Shown piece after piece: positions 9,096 to 16,586 of a stretch of 64,000 bases of DNA. The stretch is from contig NZ_BMVL01000004.1 of the NCBI RefSeq assembly GCF_014650695.1, positions 422,043 to 486,042 of the forward strand, written 5' to 3'. The translations under genes and the position numbers were made by a program. The notes beneath the pieces were generated by a model, which searched no databases, had not been told where the DNA came from, and saw nothing but the letters and a program-made list of their open reading frames with translations. This DNA comes from Streptomyces avidinii. Lineage in GTDB: Bacteria; Actinomycetota; Actinomycetes; Streptomycetales; Streptomycetaceae. Every line of letters starts with the position of its first letter. The first letter of the stretch is position 1.

Positions 9096-9173
9096 TCGTG
9101 CAGGGGAGCGCGCCTGCGGGGGGTGGGAGAGGGGTGGATGCGGGGGAGGGCCCGCACTGGGCTCGTGAGGGTT

Positions 9174-9199
9174 GGCCCGCCGTGAGGGTCCGGCGGGCC
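9174..9199 (-). terminator. Terminator-like hairpin after the hydroxyacyl-CoA dehydrogenase gene
   Basis: GGCCCGCCG (9174-9182) and CGGCGGGCC (9191-9199) form a perfect 9-bp stem with an 8-nt loop, 41 bp past the stop of the dehydrogenase gene and upstream of the TetR start. Confidence 0.65.
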
Positions 9200-9240
9200 C
9201 GAGCAGCCCTCCCCACGCATCCGGCTCGTGGCCCGACCGA

Positions 9241-11040
9241 TTACCGGCGGGCGGCGTACTCACGGAAACCGCGGCCGGTCTTCCGGCCCAGGCAGCCCGC
9301 CGCCACCAGGTGCTCCAGCAGCGGGGACGGGGCCAGGCCCGGGTCGCGGAACTCCTTGTGCAGGACCTTCTCGATGGCCAGCGAGACGTCGAGGCCGACC
9401 ACGTCCAGGAGCTCGAACGGACCCATCGGGTAGCCGCCGCCCAGCTTCATCGCCGCGTCGATCCGGTCGATGTCGGCGTAGTGCTCCTCGACCATCTTGA
9501 TCGCGTTGTTGAGGTACGGGAACAGCAGGGCGTTCACGATGAAGCCGGCCCGGTCGCCGCAGTCCACCGGGTGCTTGCGCACCTTCACGCAGATCTCGCG
9601 GACCGTGGCGTGCACGTCGTCGGCCGTCAGGACGGTCCGGACCACCTCGACCAGCTTCATCGCCGGGGCCGGGTTGAAGAAGTGCATGCCGATCACGTCC
9701 TGCGGACGCGAGGTCACGCGGGCGATCGCGATCACCGGCAGCGAGGAGGTGGTGGTGGCCAGCACCGCACCCGGCTTGCAGACCTTGTCCAGGGTCGCGA
9801 ACAGCTCCTGCTTGACCGCGAGGTCCTCGGCGACGGCCTCCACGGCCAGGTCCACCTCGGCGAAGGCGTCCAGCGAACCGGCCGGGGTGATCCGGTCCAG
9901 GGTCTGCGCGGCGCCCTCCTCGGTCAGGCGGCCCTTGGACACCGCACGGCCCAAGGACTTCCCGATCGCGGCCTTCGCGGCCTCCGCCTTCTCCTGGCTG
10001 CGCGCGGCGAGCACCACGCCGTAGCCGGCCTGCGCGAAGACCTGGGCGATCCCGCTCGCCATGGTCCCCGAGCCGGCCACGCCGACGGAGCCGACGGGAC
10101 GGCCCGCGCCGACCAGGGACCCGTCGAGCGGGGTCTGGAGGTCGCGGACGATCACCGAGCTGCCCGGTGCCTCGTACGTGTAGAAGCCGCGGCCGGACTT
10201 CTGCCCGGTCAGGCCGGCCTCGGAGAGCTGGCCCAGGATCGGGGCCGGGGCGTGCAGCCGGTCGCCGGAGGAGGTGTACATGGCCTCCAGGACGGTACGG
10301 GCGGTGTCCACGCCGATCAGGTCGAGCAGCGCGAGCGGGCCCATGGGCAGACCGCAGCCGAGCCGCATCGCCGCGTCGATGTCCTCGCGGGAGGCGTACC
10401 GGGCCTCGTACATGGCGGCGGCCTGGTTGAGGTAGCCGAAGAGCAGGCCGTCGGCGACGAAACCGGGCCGGTCGCCGACCGCGACGGGCTCCTTGCCGAG
10501 CGCGCGGGCCAGTTCGGTGACGGCCTGGACGGCCGGCGGGGCGGTGAGGACGCAGGAGACGATCTCGACCAGCTTCATGGCCGGGACCGGGGTGAAGAAG
10601 TGCAGGCCGACCACGCGCTCGGGACGCAGGGACTCGGCGGCCAGCCGCGTCACCGACAGGGCGTTGGTGCCGGTGGCCAGGATCGTGTCGGGCCGGACGA
10701 TCGCGTCGAGCTCGCGGAACACCTGCTGCTTGATCTCGTACGACTCGGGCACGACCTCGATGACGAGATCGGCCTCGGCGGCCGCGCCCAGGTCCGTGAA
10801 CGTACGGAAGCGGGCGAGCACGTCCGCCCGCTCCTGCTCGGTGAGCCGCTCCCGGGCGACGGAGCGCGCGGTGGCCGCGGCGAGGGCGGTCGCGGCCCGG
10901 TGGGCGGCGGCCTCGCTGATGTCGATGCCGATGACCTCGCGGCCGGCCCGGGCGAGGACCTCGGCGATGCCGGTGCCCATCGTGCCGAGGCCGACGACTG
11001 CGATGGTCTGGAGGGTGGGCTGACTGGACTGACGGTCCAT
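9241..11040 (-). CDS. Tandem-fused 3-hydroxyacyl-CoA dehydrogenase (two complete copies in one chain)
   Basis: The 599-residue protein contains two head-to-tail 3-hydroxyacyl-CoA dehydrogenases. Each half has its own NAD-binding glycine motif (G-L-G-T-M-G-T-G near residue 17; G-S-G-T-M-A-S-G near 323) and its own catalytic H-F-F-x-P-x-P-A-M-K-L-V-E segment. Each also ends in a C-terminal helical domain with a G-Y/C-P-M-G-P-F/L-L-D motif. It reduces acetoacetyl-CoA or oxidises 3-hydroxyacyl-CoA, so it can supply the ethylmalonyl-CoA pathway. The ATG at 11040 has a GGAG site 7 nt upstream. Adjacent TetR and shared upstream motifs link it to ccr. Confidence 0.92.
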   Translation of the reverse strand: MDRQSSQPTLQTIAVVGLGTMGTGIAEVLARAGREVIGIDISEAAAHRAATALAAATARSVARERLTEQERADVLARFRTFTDLGAAAEADLVIEVVPESYEIKQQVFRELDAIVRPDTILATGTNALSVTRLAAESLRPERVVGLHFFTPVPAMKLVEIVSCVLTAPPAVQAVTELARALGKEPVAVGDRPGFVADGLLFGYLNQAAAMYEARYASREDIDAAMRLGCGLPMGPLALLDLIGVDTARTVLEAMYTSSGDRLHAPAPILGQLSEAGLTGQKSGRGFYTYEAPGSSVIVRDLQTPLDGSLVGAGRPVGSVGVAGSGTMASGIAQVFAQAGYGVVLAARSQEKAEAAKAAIGKSLGRAVSKGRLTEEGAAQTLDRITPAGSLDAFAEVDLAVEAVAEDLAVKQELFATLDKVCKPGAVLATTTSSLPVIAIARVTSRPQDVIGMHFFNPAPAMKLVEVVRTVLTADDVHATVREICVKVRKHPVDCGDRAGFIVNALLFPYLNNAIKMVEEHYADIDRIDAAMKLGGGYPMGPFELLDVVGLDVSLAIEKVLHKEFRDPGLAPSPLLEHLVAAGCLGRKTGRGFREYAARR

Positions 11041-11434
11041 CGAGGGACTCCAGTGGAAGAGGGTGACGACTGAGGGGCGCGCGGCGCACGGCGCGCGCGG
11101 ATGCCGTACGGAAGAGCCGTGCGGTGAAAGGGCCCGTGGTGAGGGAGCCCGGGAAGGGGAGCCCGCGGGGAGCAGCTCCCCGGGGCGAGAACGGCGGAAC
11201 CCTGTCCCGGGGTCTCACCGTGAAGAACGAACCGACCGGCACGAGGCGGCTGCGTCACCAGGCCGCCCTCGTACGTGTTGCAACGACAGTAACTCGCCGG
11301 TAACTGGTCCGCCAGAGCTGGGAGATGTGACCTGTGCCGCCGAAATGTACCGATCATCGATCATCGATCAACCGGCTGTCGTCGATGTCCCGAAACCCGG
11401 CGCGGCGACCGCTGTGTCCCCCTAGGGTGGCCGG
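11041..11434. promoter_or_regulatory. Divergent intergenic region between the dehydrogenase and the HEAT-repeat gene
   Basis: About 390 bp without a convincing gene. AGTAACTCGCCGGTAACT at 11288-11305 is, on the other strand, AGTTACCGGCGAGT, matching 13 of 14 bases of the element upstream of ccr. Three tandem 7-mers CGATCAT-CGATCAT-CGATCAA lie at 11351-11371, again like the ccr region. A TAGGGT -10 box (11423-11428) lies just before the GTG of the HEAT gene. An open frame crossing the region has arginine/glycine-rich composition and is treated as non-coding. Confidence 0.5.
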
Positions 11435-11986
11435 GTGAACGACGTGCTGGAGCGCCTGAGGGCGGAGGCGGGACCGTCACCCGAGTACGAGGTGCTGCTC
11501 ACGGCCGCCCCCGACGCCCTGGCCGCGTCCCTGACCTCGGCCGGACTTCCGCTGTGGGCCCGCGAGCTGGCCGCCTACCGGCTGGGCCTCGCCGGCGACC
11601 GCCGCGCCTTCGAATCCCTCGTACTGCTCCTCAATCACCGGGACCCGGCCCGTTGCTCGGCCGCCGCGGAGGCGCTGGCCGTCCTGGACGACCCGCGCAC
11701 CGCCCGCGCGGCGGCGGCCCTCGCCACCAACGGCCTGCGCACCGCCTACGCCCTGCAGCCCGTCCGGCTGCTCACCGCCCTGCGCGCCCCCGAGTCCGTA
11801 CCGGCCCTGATGGCCACCCTCGGGCGGCTGCTGTCCCCGCACGACCCGTACTGGCGGGTGGCCCTGGCCTGCGTCGAGGGGCTCGGCGCCCTCGCCGACC
11901 CGCGCGCCCGCGAACTCCTCACCCGCGCCCAGTCCCACCCCCGGCTCGCGGTGGCGGCGACGGCTGCGCTCCGCCGACTGGGCTGA
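11435..11986 (+). CDS. HEAT-repeat protein
   Basis: A 183-residue all-helical protein of repeated roughly 30-residue Ala/Leu-rich helical pairs (for example L-A-A-Y-R-L-G-L-A-G-D-R-R-A, A-A-E-A-L-A-V-L-D-D-P-R-T and E-G-L-G-A-L-A-D-P-R-A-R). The spacing and A-D-P-R turns are those of HEAT/PBS-lyase repeats, a protein-binding scaffold. No catalytic motif is visible. The GTG start lies 6 nt after a TAGGGT -10 box, which leaves no room for a leader, so a leaderless transcript is likely. It is divergent from the dehydrogenase gene. Confidence 0.8.
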   Translation: MNDVLERLRAEAGPSPEYEVLLTAAPDALAASLTSAGLPLWARELAAYRLGLAGDRRAFESLVLLLNHRDPARCSAAAEALAVLDDPRTARAAAALATNGLRTAYALQPVRLLTALRAPESVPALMATLGRLLSPHDPYWRVALACVEGLGALADPRARELLTRAQSHPRLAVAATAALRRLG

Positions 11987-12015
11987 GGGCCCGTACGGGA
12001 TCACCCGACGGGCCC
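11987..12015. terminator. Bidirectional terminator between convergent genes
   Basis: GGGCCCGT (11987-11994) pairs with ACGGGCCC (12008-12015), and inside it CGGG-ATCA-CCCG continues the stem with one bulged A. It begins directly at the end of the HEAT gene and faces the stop of the peptidase gene at 12028, so it can serve both. Confidence 0.75.
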
Positions 12016-12027
12016 GGCCCAGCAAGG

Positions 12028-13620
12028 TCAGCCGCGGAAGCCGAGCATGCCGTGCAGGGCCGCGCCGCCCGCCGACGGGGGCACGGCACGGGTCGCCGTG
12101 GCCGGCTTCGGGGCCGGCTGGGCGGGGCAGGTGGCGTCCGAGGCCCGGCCCGTCGCCAGGTAGGCCGCCACCTTTTCGTCCAGGCACTTGTTGCCGCTCA
12201 GGGCGATGCCGTGGTTGCCGCCGCCCTCCTCGACCACCAGGGCCGAACCCGACAGCTTCTCCCGCATGCTGAGCGCCCCTTCGAACGGGGTCGCCGCGTC
12301 CTCCGTCGCCTGGAGCAGCAGGGCCGGCGGGAGATCCGCGTTGGTCACGTCGGGCGCCCGCAGCGCCTCCGTCGGCCAGAACGCGCACGGCGCGTTGTAC
12401 CAGGCGTTGTTCCAGGTCATGAACGGCGCCTTGGCGTGGGTCCGCCACATGTCCGCGCGCCACTGGTTCCAGTCCTTGGGCCAGGCCGAGTCCCGGCACT
12501 GCACCGCCGTGTAGACGCTGTAGCCGTTGCCCGCAGAGGGCTCCACCGCGCCGAACCGCTCGTAGGCGGCCACCAGCGGCTTCGGGTCCTTGCCCACCGC
12601 GTACGCTGCGAAGGCCTCCGCGAGGTTCGGCCAGTAGCCGTTGAAGTAGCCGCCCGGCATGAAGGTGTCCTCCAGCTCCGCCGCACCGACCTTGCCGCCG
12701 GCCGGGGTCTCGCGCAGCGCGTCCCGCATCGCGTACCAGCGCCGCTCGACCGCCGCCGGGTCGGCGCCGAGGTGGTACGTGGCGTCGTACTGGGCGACCC
12801 AGGCCAGGAAGGCCTTGTGGCGGGCGTCGAAGGCGAGGTCCTGGGCGAGGTTGTCCTCGTACCAGACCCCGCCCGGGTCGACCACGGAGTCCAGGACCAG
12901 GCGGTGCACCCGGCCCGGGTGCAGCTTGGCGTACACCGCGCCCAGGTAGGTCCCGTAGGAGTAGCCGAAGTAGCTGATCCGCTCCGCGCCGAGGGCGCCG
13001 CGCAACGCCTCGATGTCCCGGGCGGCCGAGACGGTGTCGATGTACGGCAGCACGTCCGCGTGCTTGGTCCCGCAGGACTCGGCGAAGGACCGCACCCGGT
13101 CCAGGTTGGCCCGCTCGGTCGCCTCGTCCAGCGGCACCGAGTCCGGCCGGACGGGCTTGAAGTGGCCGGCCGCGCAGTCCAGGGTCGGCTCGCTCCTGCC
13201 CACGCCCCGGGGGTCGAAGCCGATCACGTCGTACTGGGCGGCCACCTCCTTGGGGAGGGCGGAGGCGATGTACCCGGCCAGGCTGCGGCCGCTGCCGCCC
13301 GGGCCGCCGGGGTTGACCAGCAGCGGGCCCTGGGAGGTGGGGCCGGTGTGGGGGACCCGGGTCAGGGCGAGGGTGATCTGCCGGCCGCCCGGGCGCGCGT
13401 GGTCGAGGGGCACCTTGAGGGACGCGCACTGGAGCGTGGGGTACCGCGGGGTCGTGCAGCCCGTCCAGCGCAGGGCCGCCCGCGCCGGCGCCGAGGCTGC
13501 CGGATCGGCCGCGGTGGCGGGCGCGGCCGTGACCGGGCTCGCGAGTGCGGCGGCGACGGTGGCGGCGACGCTGGAGATCGACAGCAGGACAGCGGCGCGC
13601 TTCTTCAAGGGGTGGAGCAT
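12028..13620 (-). CDS. Secreted alpha/beta-hydrolase, tripeptidyl aminopeptidase type
   Basis: A 530-residue secreted serine peptidase of the Streptomyces Tap/SlpD-E group (family S33), expected to release tripeptides or amino acids outside the cell. A signal peptide is clear (K-K-R, hydrophobic core, cleavage near residues 33-37). The catalytic triad is readable: nucleophile elbow G-Y-S-Y-G-T, Asp in Q-A-T-E-D-A-A-T-P, and His in G-G-G-N-H-G-I-A. The C-terminal TAP-like domain contains C-P-A-Q. The ATG at 13620 has a GGGAGG site. It faces the HEAT gene across a terminator. Confidence 0.9.
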   Translation of the reverse strand: MLHPLKKRAAVLLSISSVAATVAAALASPVTAAPATAADPAASAPARAALRWTGCTTPRYPTLQCASLKVPLDHARPGGRQITLALTRVPHTGPTSQGPLLVNPGGPGGSGRSLAGYIASALPKEVAAQYDVIGFDPRGVGRSEPTLDCAAGHFKPVRPDSVPLDEATERANLDRVRSFAESCGTKHADVLPYIDTVSAARDIEALRGALGAERISYFGYSYGTYLGAVYAKLHPGRVHRLVLDSVVDPGGVWYEDNLAQDLAFDARHKAFLAWVAQYDATYHLGADPAAVERRWYAMRDALRETPAGGKVGAAELEDTFMPGGYFNGYWPNLAEAFAAYAVGKDPKPLVAAYERFGAVEPSAGNGYSVYTAVQCRDSAWPKDWNQWRADMWRTHAKAPFMTWNNAWYNAPCAFWPTEALRAPDVTNADLPPALLLQATEDAATPFEGALSMREKLSGSALVVEEGGGNHGIALSGNKCLDEKVAAYLATGRASDATCPAQPAPKPATATRAVPPSAGGAALHGMLGFRG

Positions 13621-13732
13621 GGGGCCTCCCAGCCGAGGGTTCTGGGCGGAATCGTCCCGGAAACCACGCCCGGAAGGCGGTATTGCGCTGTGGATTGGCC
13701 CGATGTGATGACCGTTCAGGCGGCGCCGGATG

Positions 13733-14764
13733 TCACAGGAGGCTGAGCTGGGTGGCTCCGGCGGGCGCCGGGTCGTCCGGCCGCTCCGGGGTGACGATCC
13801 TGCGCGCCGCGCCCCGACGGGCCGGGCCGATGCCGAATTCGGCCGCCAGTTCGTGGACTTGGCGGGTGATCCGGCGCTGGTACCAGGTGGGCGCGTACGA
13901 CCCGCCCGCGTACATCCGCTCGTACCGTGGGACCAGGTGGGGGTGGTGGGTGCCCAGCCAGGCCGTGAACCACTCGCGCGCTCCGGGCCGCAGATGGAGT
14001 ACCAGGGGTGTCACGAAGGTCGCGCCGGACTCGGCCACGGCGCGCACGGTCGTCCGCAGCTGCTCCGGGGAGTCCCCGAGGAAGGGGATCACCGGTGCCA
14101 TCAGCACCCCGCACTCGATCCCGGCGTCGGTGAGGGCCCGTACGGCGGCCAGCCGGGCGGCGGGGGAGGGGGTGCCCGGCTCGACGCTCCGCCAGAGACC
14201 CGGGTCGGTGAAGCCGACGGAGACCGAGATGCCGACCTCGGTGACGCCCGCCGCCTCCCGCAGGAGGGGGAGGTCGCGCAGCATCAGCGTGCCCTTGGTG
14301 AGGATCGAGAAGGGGTTGGCGTGGTCGCGCAGCGCCTCGATGATCCCCGGCATCAGCCGGTAGCGGCCCTCGGCGCGCTGGTAGCAGTCCACGTTGGTGC
14401 CCATGGCGATGTGCGCGCCGGACCAGCGGGGCGAGCCGAGTTCGCGGCGCAGCAGCTCGGGGGCGTTCGTCTTGACGACGATCTGCGAGTCGAAGTCGAT
14501 GCCGGTGTCGAGGTCGAGATAGCTGTGGGTCTTGCGGGCGAAGCAGTACACGCAGGCGTGACTGCATCCGCGGTACGGGTTCACGGTCCATTCGAACGGC
14601 ATGCGCGAGGCACCGGGCACCCGGTTGACGATCGACCGCGCGCGTACTTCGTGGAAGGTGATCCCCCGGAACTCGGGGGTGTCGACGGTGCGGGTCACGA
14701 CGGCGTCGGCCCCGAAGAGCGCGGCGGGGCCGCCGGGGCCCCCGGTCAGATTCTCCCAGCGCAT
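13733..14764 (-). CDS. Radical SAM protein of the Rv2578c / SPL-like family
   Basis: A 343-residue radical SAM protein. The 4Fe-4S motif is C-S-H-A-C-V-Y-C (C-x3-C-x2-C) followed by F-A-R-K-T-H, and the preceding N-P-Y-R-G is characteristic of the Rv2578c family, which resembles spore photoproduct lyase. Downstream segments include T-N-V-D-C-Y-Q, I-L-T-K-G-T and V-G-I-S-V-S. The substrate is unknown to me. The ATG at 14764 has a perfect GGAGG site 4 nt upstream; a start further upstream lacks one. Confidence 0.88.
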   Translation of the reverse strand: MRWENLTGGPGGPAALFGADAVVTRTVDTPEFRGITFHEVRARSIVNRVPGASRMPFEWTVNPYRGCSHACVYCFARKTHSYLDLDTGIDFDSQIVVKTNAPELLRRELGSPRWSGAHIAMGTNVDCYQRAEGRYRLMPGIIEALRDHANPFSILTKGTLMLRDLPLLREAAGVTEVGISVSVGFTDPGLWRSVEPGTPSPAARLAAVRALTDAGIECGVLMAPVIPFLGDSPEQLRTTVRAVAESGATFVTPLVLHLRPGAREWFTAWLGTHHPHLVPRYERMYAGGSYAPTWYQRRITRQVHELAAEFGIGPARRGAARRIVTPERPDDPAPAGATQLSLL

Positions 14765-14810
14765 GGTGCCTCCTCGATGGTTCACCCGCGAGAATAGAAC
14801 ACATGTTCCC

Positions 14811-15023
14811 ATGATCGTGCGGGAAGGCCCTGAGCAGGCGCGATGCCCGGTGATCCGCTACTGGGGCAAGCAGGGGCCTCTCCACCGGCCGGACGCGACG
14901 CTCGTGAGCGCCGACGCCGTCGACGTCGTCGCCCGGCTCGAGGAAGAGTCCGACGTGCCGTTGCGCTCGCACGGCAGCCTCGCGATGAACCGGGCGCTGA
15001 TGGCGGCCGGCCTGGTCGACTGA
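14811..15023 (+). CDS. Small hypothetical protein (70 aa)
   Basis: A 70-codon frame divergent from the radical SAM gene. Third codon positions are overwhelmingly G or C, the pattern of real genes here, and the product has a balanced composition (starts M-I-V-R-E-G-P-E, ends A-A-G-L-V-D) with no repeats. I recognise no domain. TAGAAT/TAGAAC lies 10-17 nt before the ATG and could be a -10 box for a leaderless transcript. A GGCCGCCGGCGGCC palindrome (15045-15058) follows the stop and may terminate it. Confidence 0.5.
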   Translation: MIVREGPEQARCPVIRYWGKQGPLHRPDATLVSADAVDVVARLEEESDVPLRSHGSLAMNRALMAAGLVD

Positions 15024-15139
15024 GCCGTACGGCGCGCGGGTCCTGGCCGCCGGCGGCCGCCGGGGCCGGATTTGGGCGCCCGGCCCGGAGGTGGTTGGCT
15101 TCGGCCTGACGAGCGGACACAACTGCTGGAGGAACAGCT

Positions 15140-15583
15140 ATGGCGCAGGTCGAGGCCACCACGGAGCGGATCATCGCGGCTGACGCGGAGACCGTGTTCG
15201 ACGCGCTGGCGGACTACACCGGGACCCGCGGGAAGCTGCTGCCCGAGCACTTCAGCGAGTACGAGGTGCACGAGGGCGGCGACGGCGAGGGCACCCTGGT
15301 GCACTGGAAGCTCCAGGCCACCAGCAAGCGCGTACGCGACTGCCTGCTGGAGGTCACCGAGCCCACCGACGGCCAGCTGGTGGAGAAGGACCGCAACTCC
15401 TCCATGGTCACCACCTGGGTGGTCACCCCCGCCGGTGAGGGCAAGTCCAAGGCCGTGGTCACCACCGTGTGGAACGGCGCCGGCGGCATCGGCGGCTTCT
15501 TCGAGCGGACCTTCGCGCCCAAGGGCCTCGGCCGGATCTACGACACCGTGCTGGAGAACCTGGCCACCGAAGTGGAGCGCTGA
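15140..15583 (+). CDS. SRPBCC (START-like) family protein
   Basis: A 147-residue protein of the polyketide cyclase/START-like ligand-binding fold. The pattern is A-Q-V-E-A-T-T-E-R-I-I-A-A-D-A-E-T-V-F-D-A-L-A-D-Y followed by alternating beta-strands and a long C-terminal helix (Y-D-T-V-L-E-N-L). A hydrophobic-ligand pocket is expected but no ligand can be inferred. The ATG has a GGAGGAA site 6 nt upstream. It stands alone. Confidence 0.8.
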   Translation: MAQVEATTERIIAADAETVFDALADYTGTRGKLLPEHFSEYEVHEGGDGEGTLVHWKLQATSKRVRDCLLEVTEPTDGQLVEKDRNSSMVTTWVVTPAGEGKSKAVVTTVWNGAGGIGGFFERTFAPKGLGRIYDTVLENLATEVER

Positions 15584-15752
15584 GCAACGGCGTTGACGGT
15601 GGGGCCGGGGAAGCGGCCTCACCGGATCGGGTGAACTCGGCCGCTCGGGGGAAGGCAGCCCGCGCGCCGCGCCGGGGTGCGAGCCCCACGGTCACCGGGG
15701 CCCCCGGCGGCTAGGGTGGGCTCCTGAGCGCAACCGACCGCCCGGGGGCCCG

Positions 15753-16586
15753 ATGAAGATTCTCATCTCCGCCGACATGGAAGGCGCCACCGGCGTCACC
15801 TGGCCCGCGGACGTGCTGCCCGGAACCCCGCAGTGGGAACGCTGCCGCGCGATGTTCACCTCCGACGTCAACGCCGCCGTACTCGGTTTCTACGACGGCG
15901 GGGCCGAGCAGGTCGTCATCAACGAGGCGCACTGGACCATGCGCAACCTGCTGCTGGAGAAGCTCGACGCCCGCGCCGAGATGCTCACCGGCCGCCACAA
16001 GACCCTCTCCATGGTCGAGGGAGTCCAGCACGGCGACGTCGACGGTGTCGCCTTCATCGGTTACCACACCGGAGCCGGCTCCGAAGGGGTCCTCGCCCAC
16101 ACCTACCTCGCCAACTCCATCACCGGGGTCTGGCTCAACGGGATGCGCGCCAGCGAGGGGCTGCTCAACGCCCACGTCGTCGCCGAGTACGGTGTCCCCG
16201 TCATCCTGGTCACCGGCGACGACCTCACCTGCGTCGACGCCGCCGGATACGCCCCGGGCGCCGCGACCGTCGCCGTCAAGGACCACGTCTCGCGCTACGC
16301 CGCCGTGTGCCGGACCCCGGCCCGCACCGCCGCCGACATCAGGGCCGCCGCCAAGGAGGCCACCGCCCTCGCCGTACGCCACGCCCCGGTCCGCGGCGGC
16401 CCCTTCACCGTGGAGCTGGAGTTCGACGCCGCCCACCTGGCGATGGCCGCGACGGTGGTCCCGGGCGTGGAGCGGAGCGGGGAACGCAAGGTCGCGTACA
16501 GCACCGGCACGATGTACGAGGGGATCCGGGCCTTCAAAGCGGTCACGACGGTCGTCTCGGCGGCCGTGGAGGAGCAGTATGGCTGA
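15753..16586 (+). CDS. M55-family metallopeptidase (DppA-like D-aminopeptidase)
   Basis: A 277-residue zinc D-aminopeptidase. DppA metal/active-site segments are present: S-A-D-M-E-G at residues 7-12, N-E-A-H-W (usually N-D-A-H-G) near 58-62, F-I-G-Y-H-T near 102, and the glutamate of A-S-E-G near 132. The family removes N-terminal D-amino acids from peptides, for example peptidoglycan-derived ones. It is the first gene of a peptidase operon, its 3' end overlapping the M20 gene by 8 bp. A TAGGGT box at 15713-15718 lies 35-40 bp upstream of the start and is a plausible promoter. Confidence 0.9.
   Translation: MKILISADMEGATGVTWPADVLPGTPQWERCRAMFTSDVNAAVLGFYDGGAEQVVINEAHWTMRNLLLEKLDARAEMLTGRHKTLSMVEGVQHGDVDGVAFIGYHTGAGSEGVLAHTYLANSITGVWLNGMRASEGLLNAHVVAEYGVPVILVTGDDLTCVDAAGYAPGAATVAVKDHVSRYAAVCRTPARTAADIRAAAKEATALAVRHAPVRGGPFTVELEFDAAHLAMAATVVPGVERSGERKVAYSTGTMYEGIRAFKAVTTVVSAAVEEQYG

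Noticed and set aside
11351-11371. Three CGATCAT units as an iteron/origin
   Set aside because: Only three 7-bp units, no DnaA boxes or replication genes; a regulatory role is more plausible because the ccr upstream region has the same feature.
11063-11425. 120-codon open frame between the dehydrogenase and HEAT genes
   Set aside because: Low-complexity Arg/Gly/Glu composition, no ribosome site and no domain; typical chance frame in high-GC intergenic DNA.
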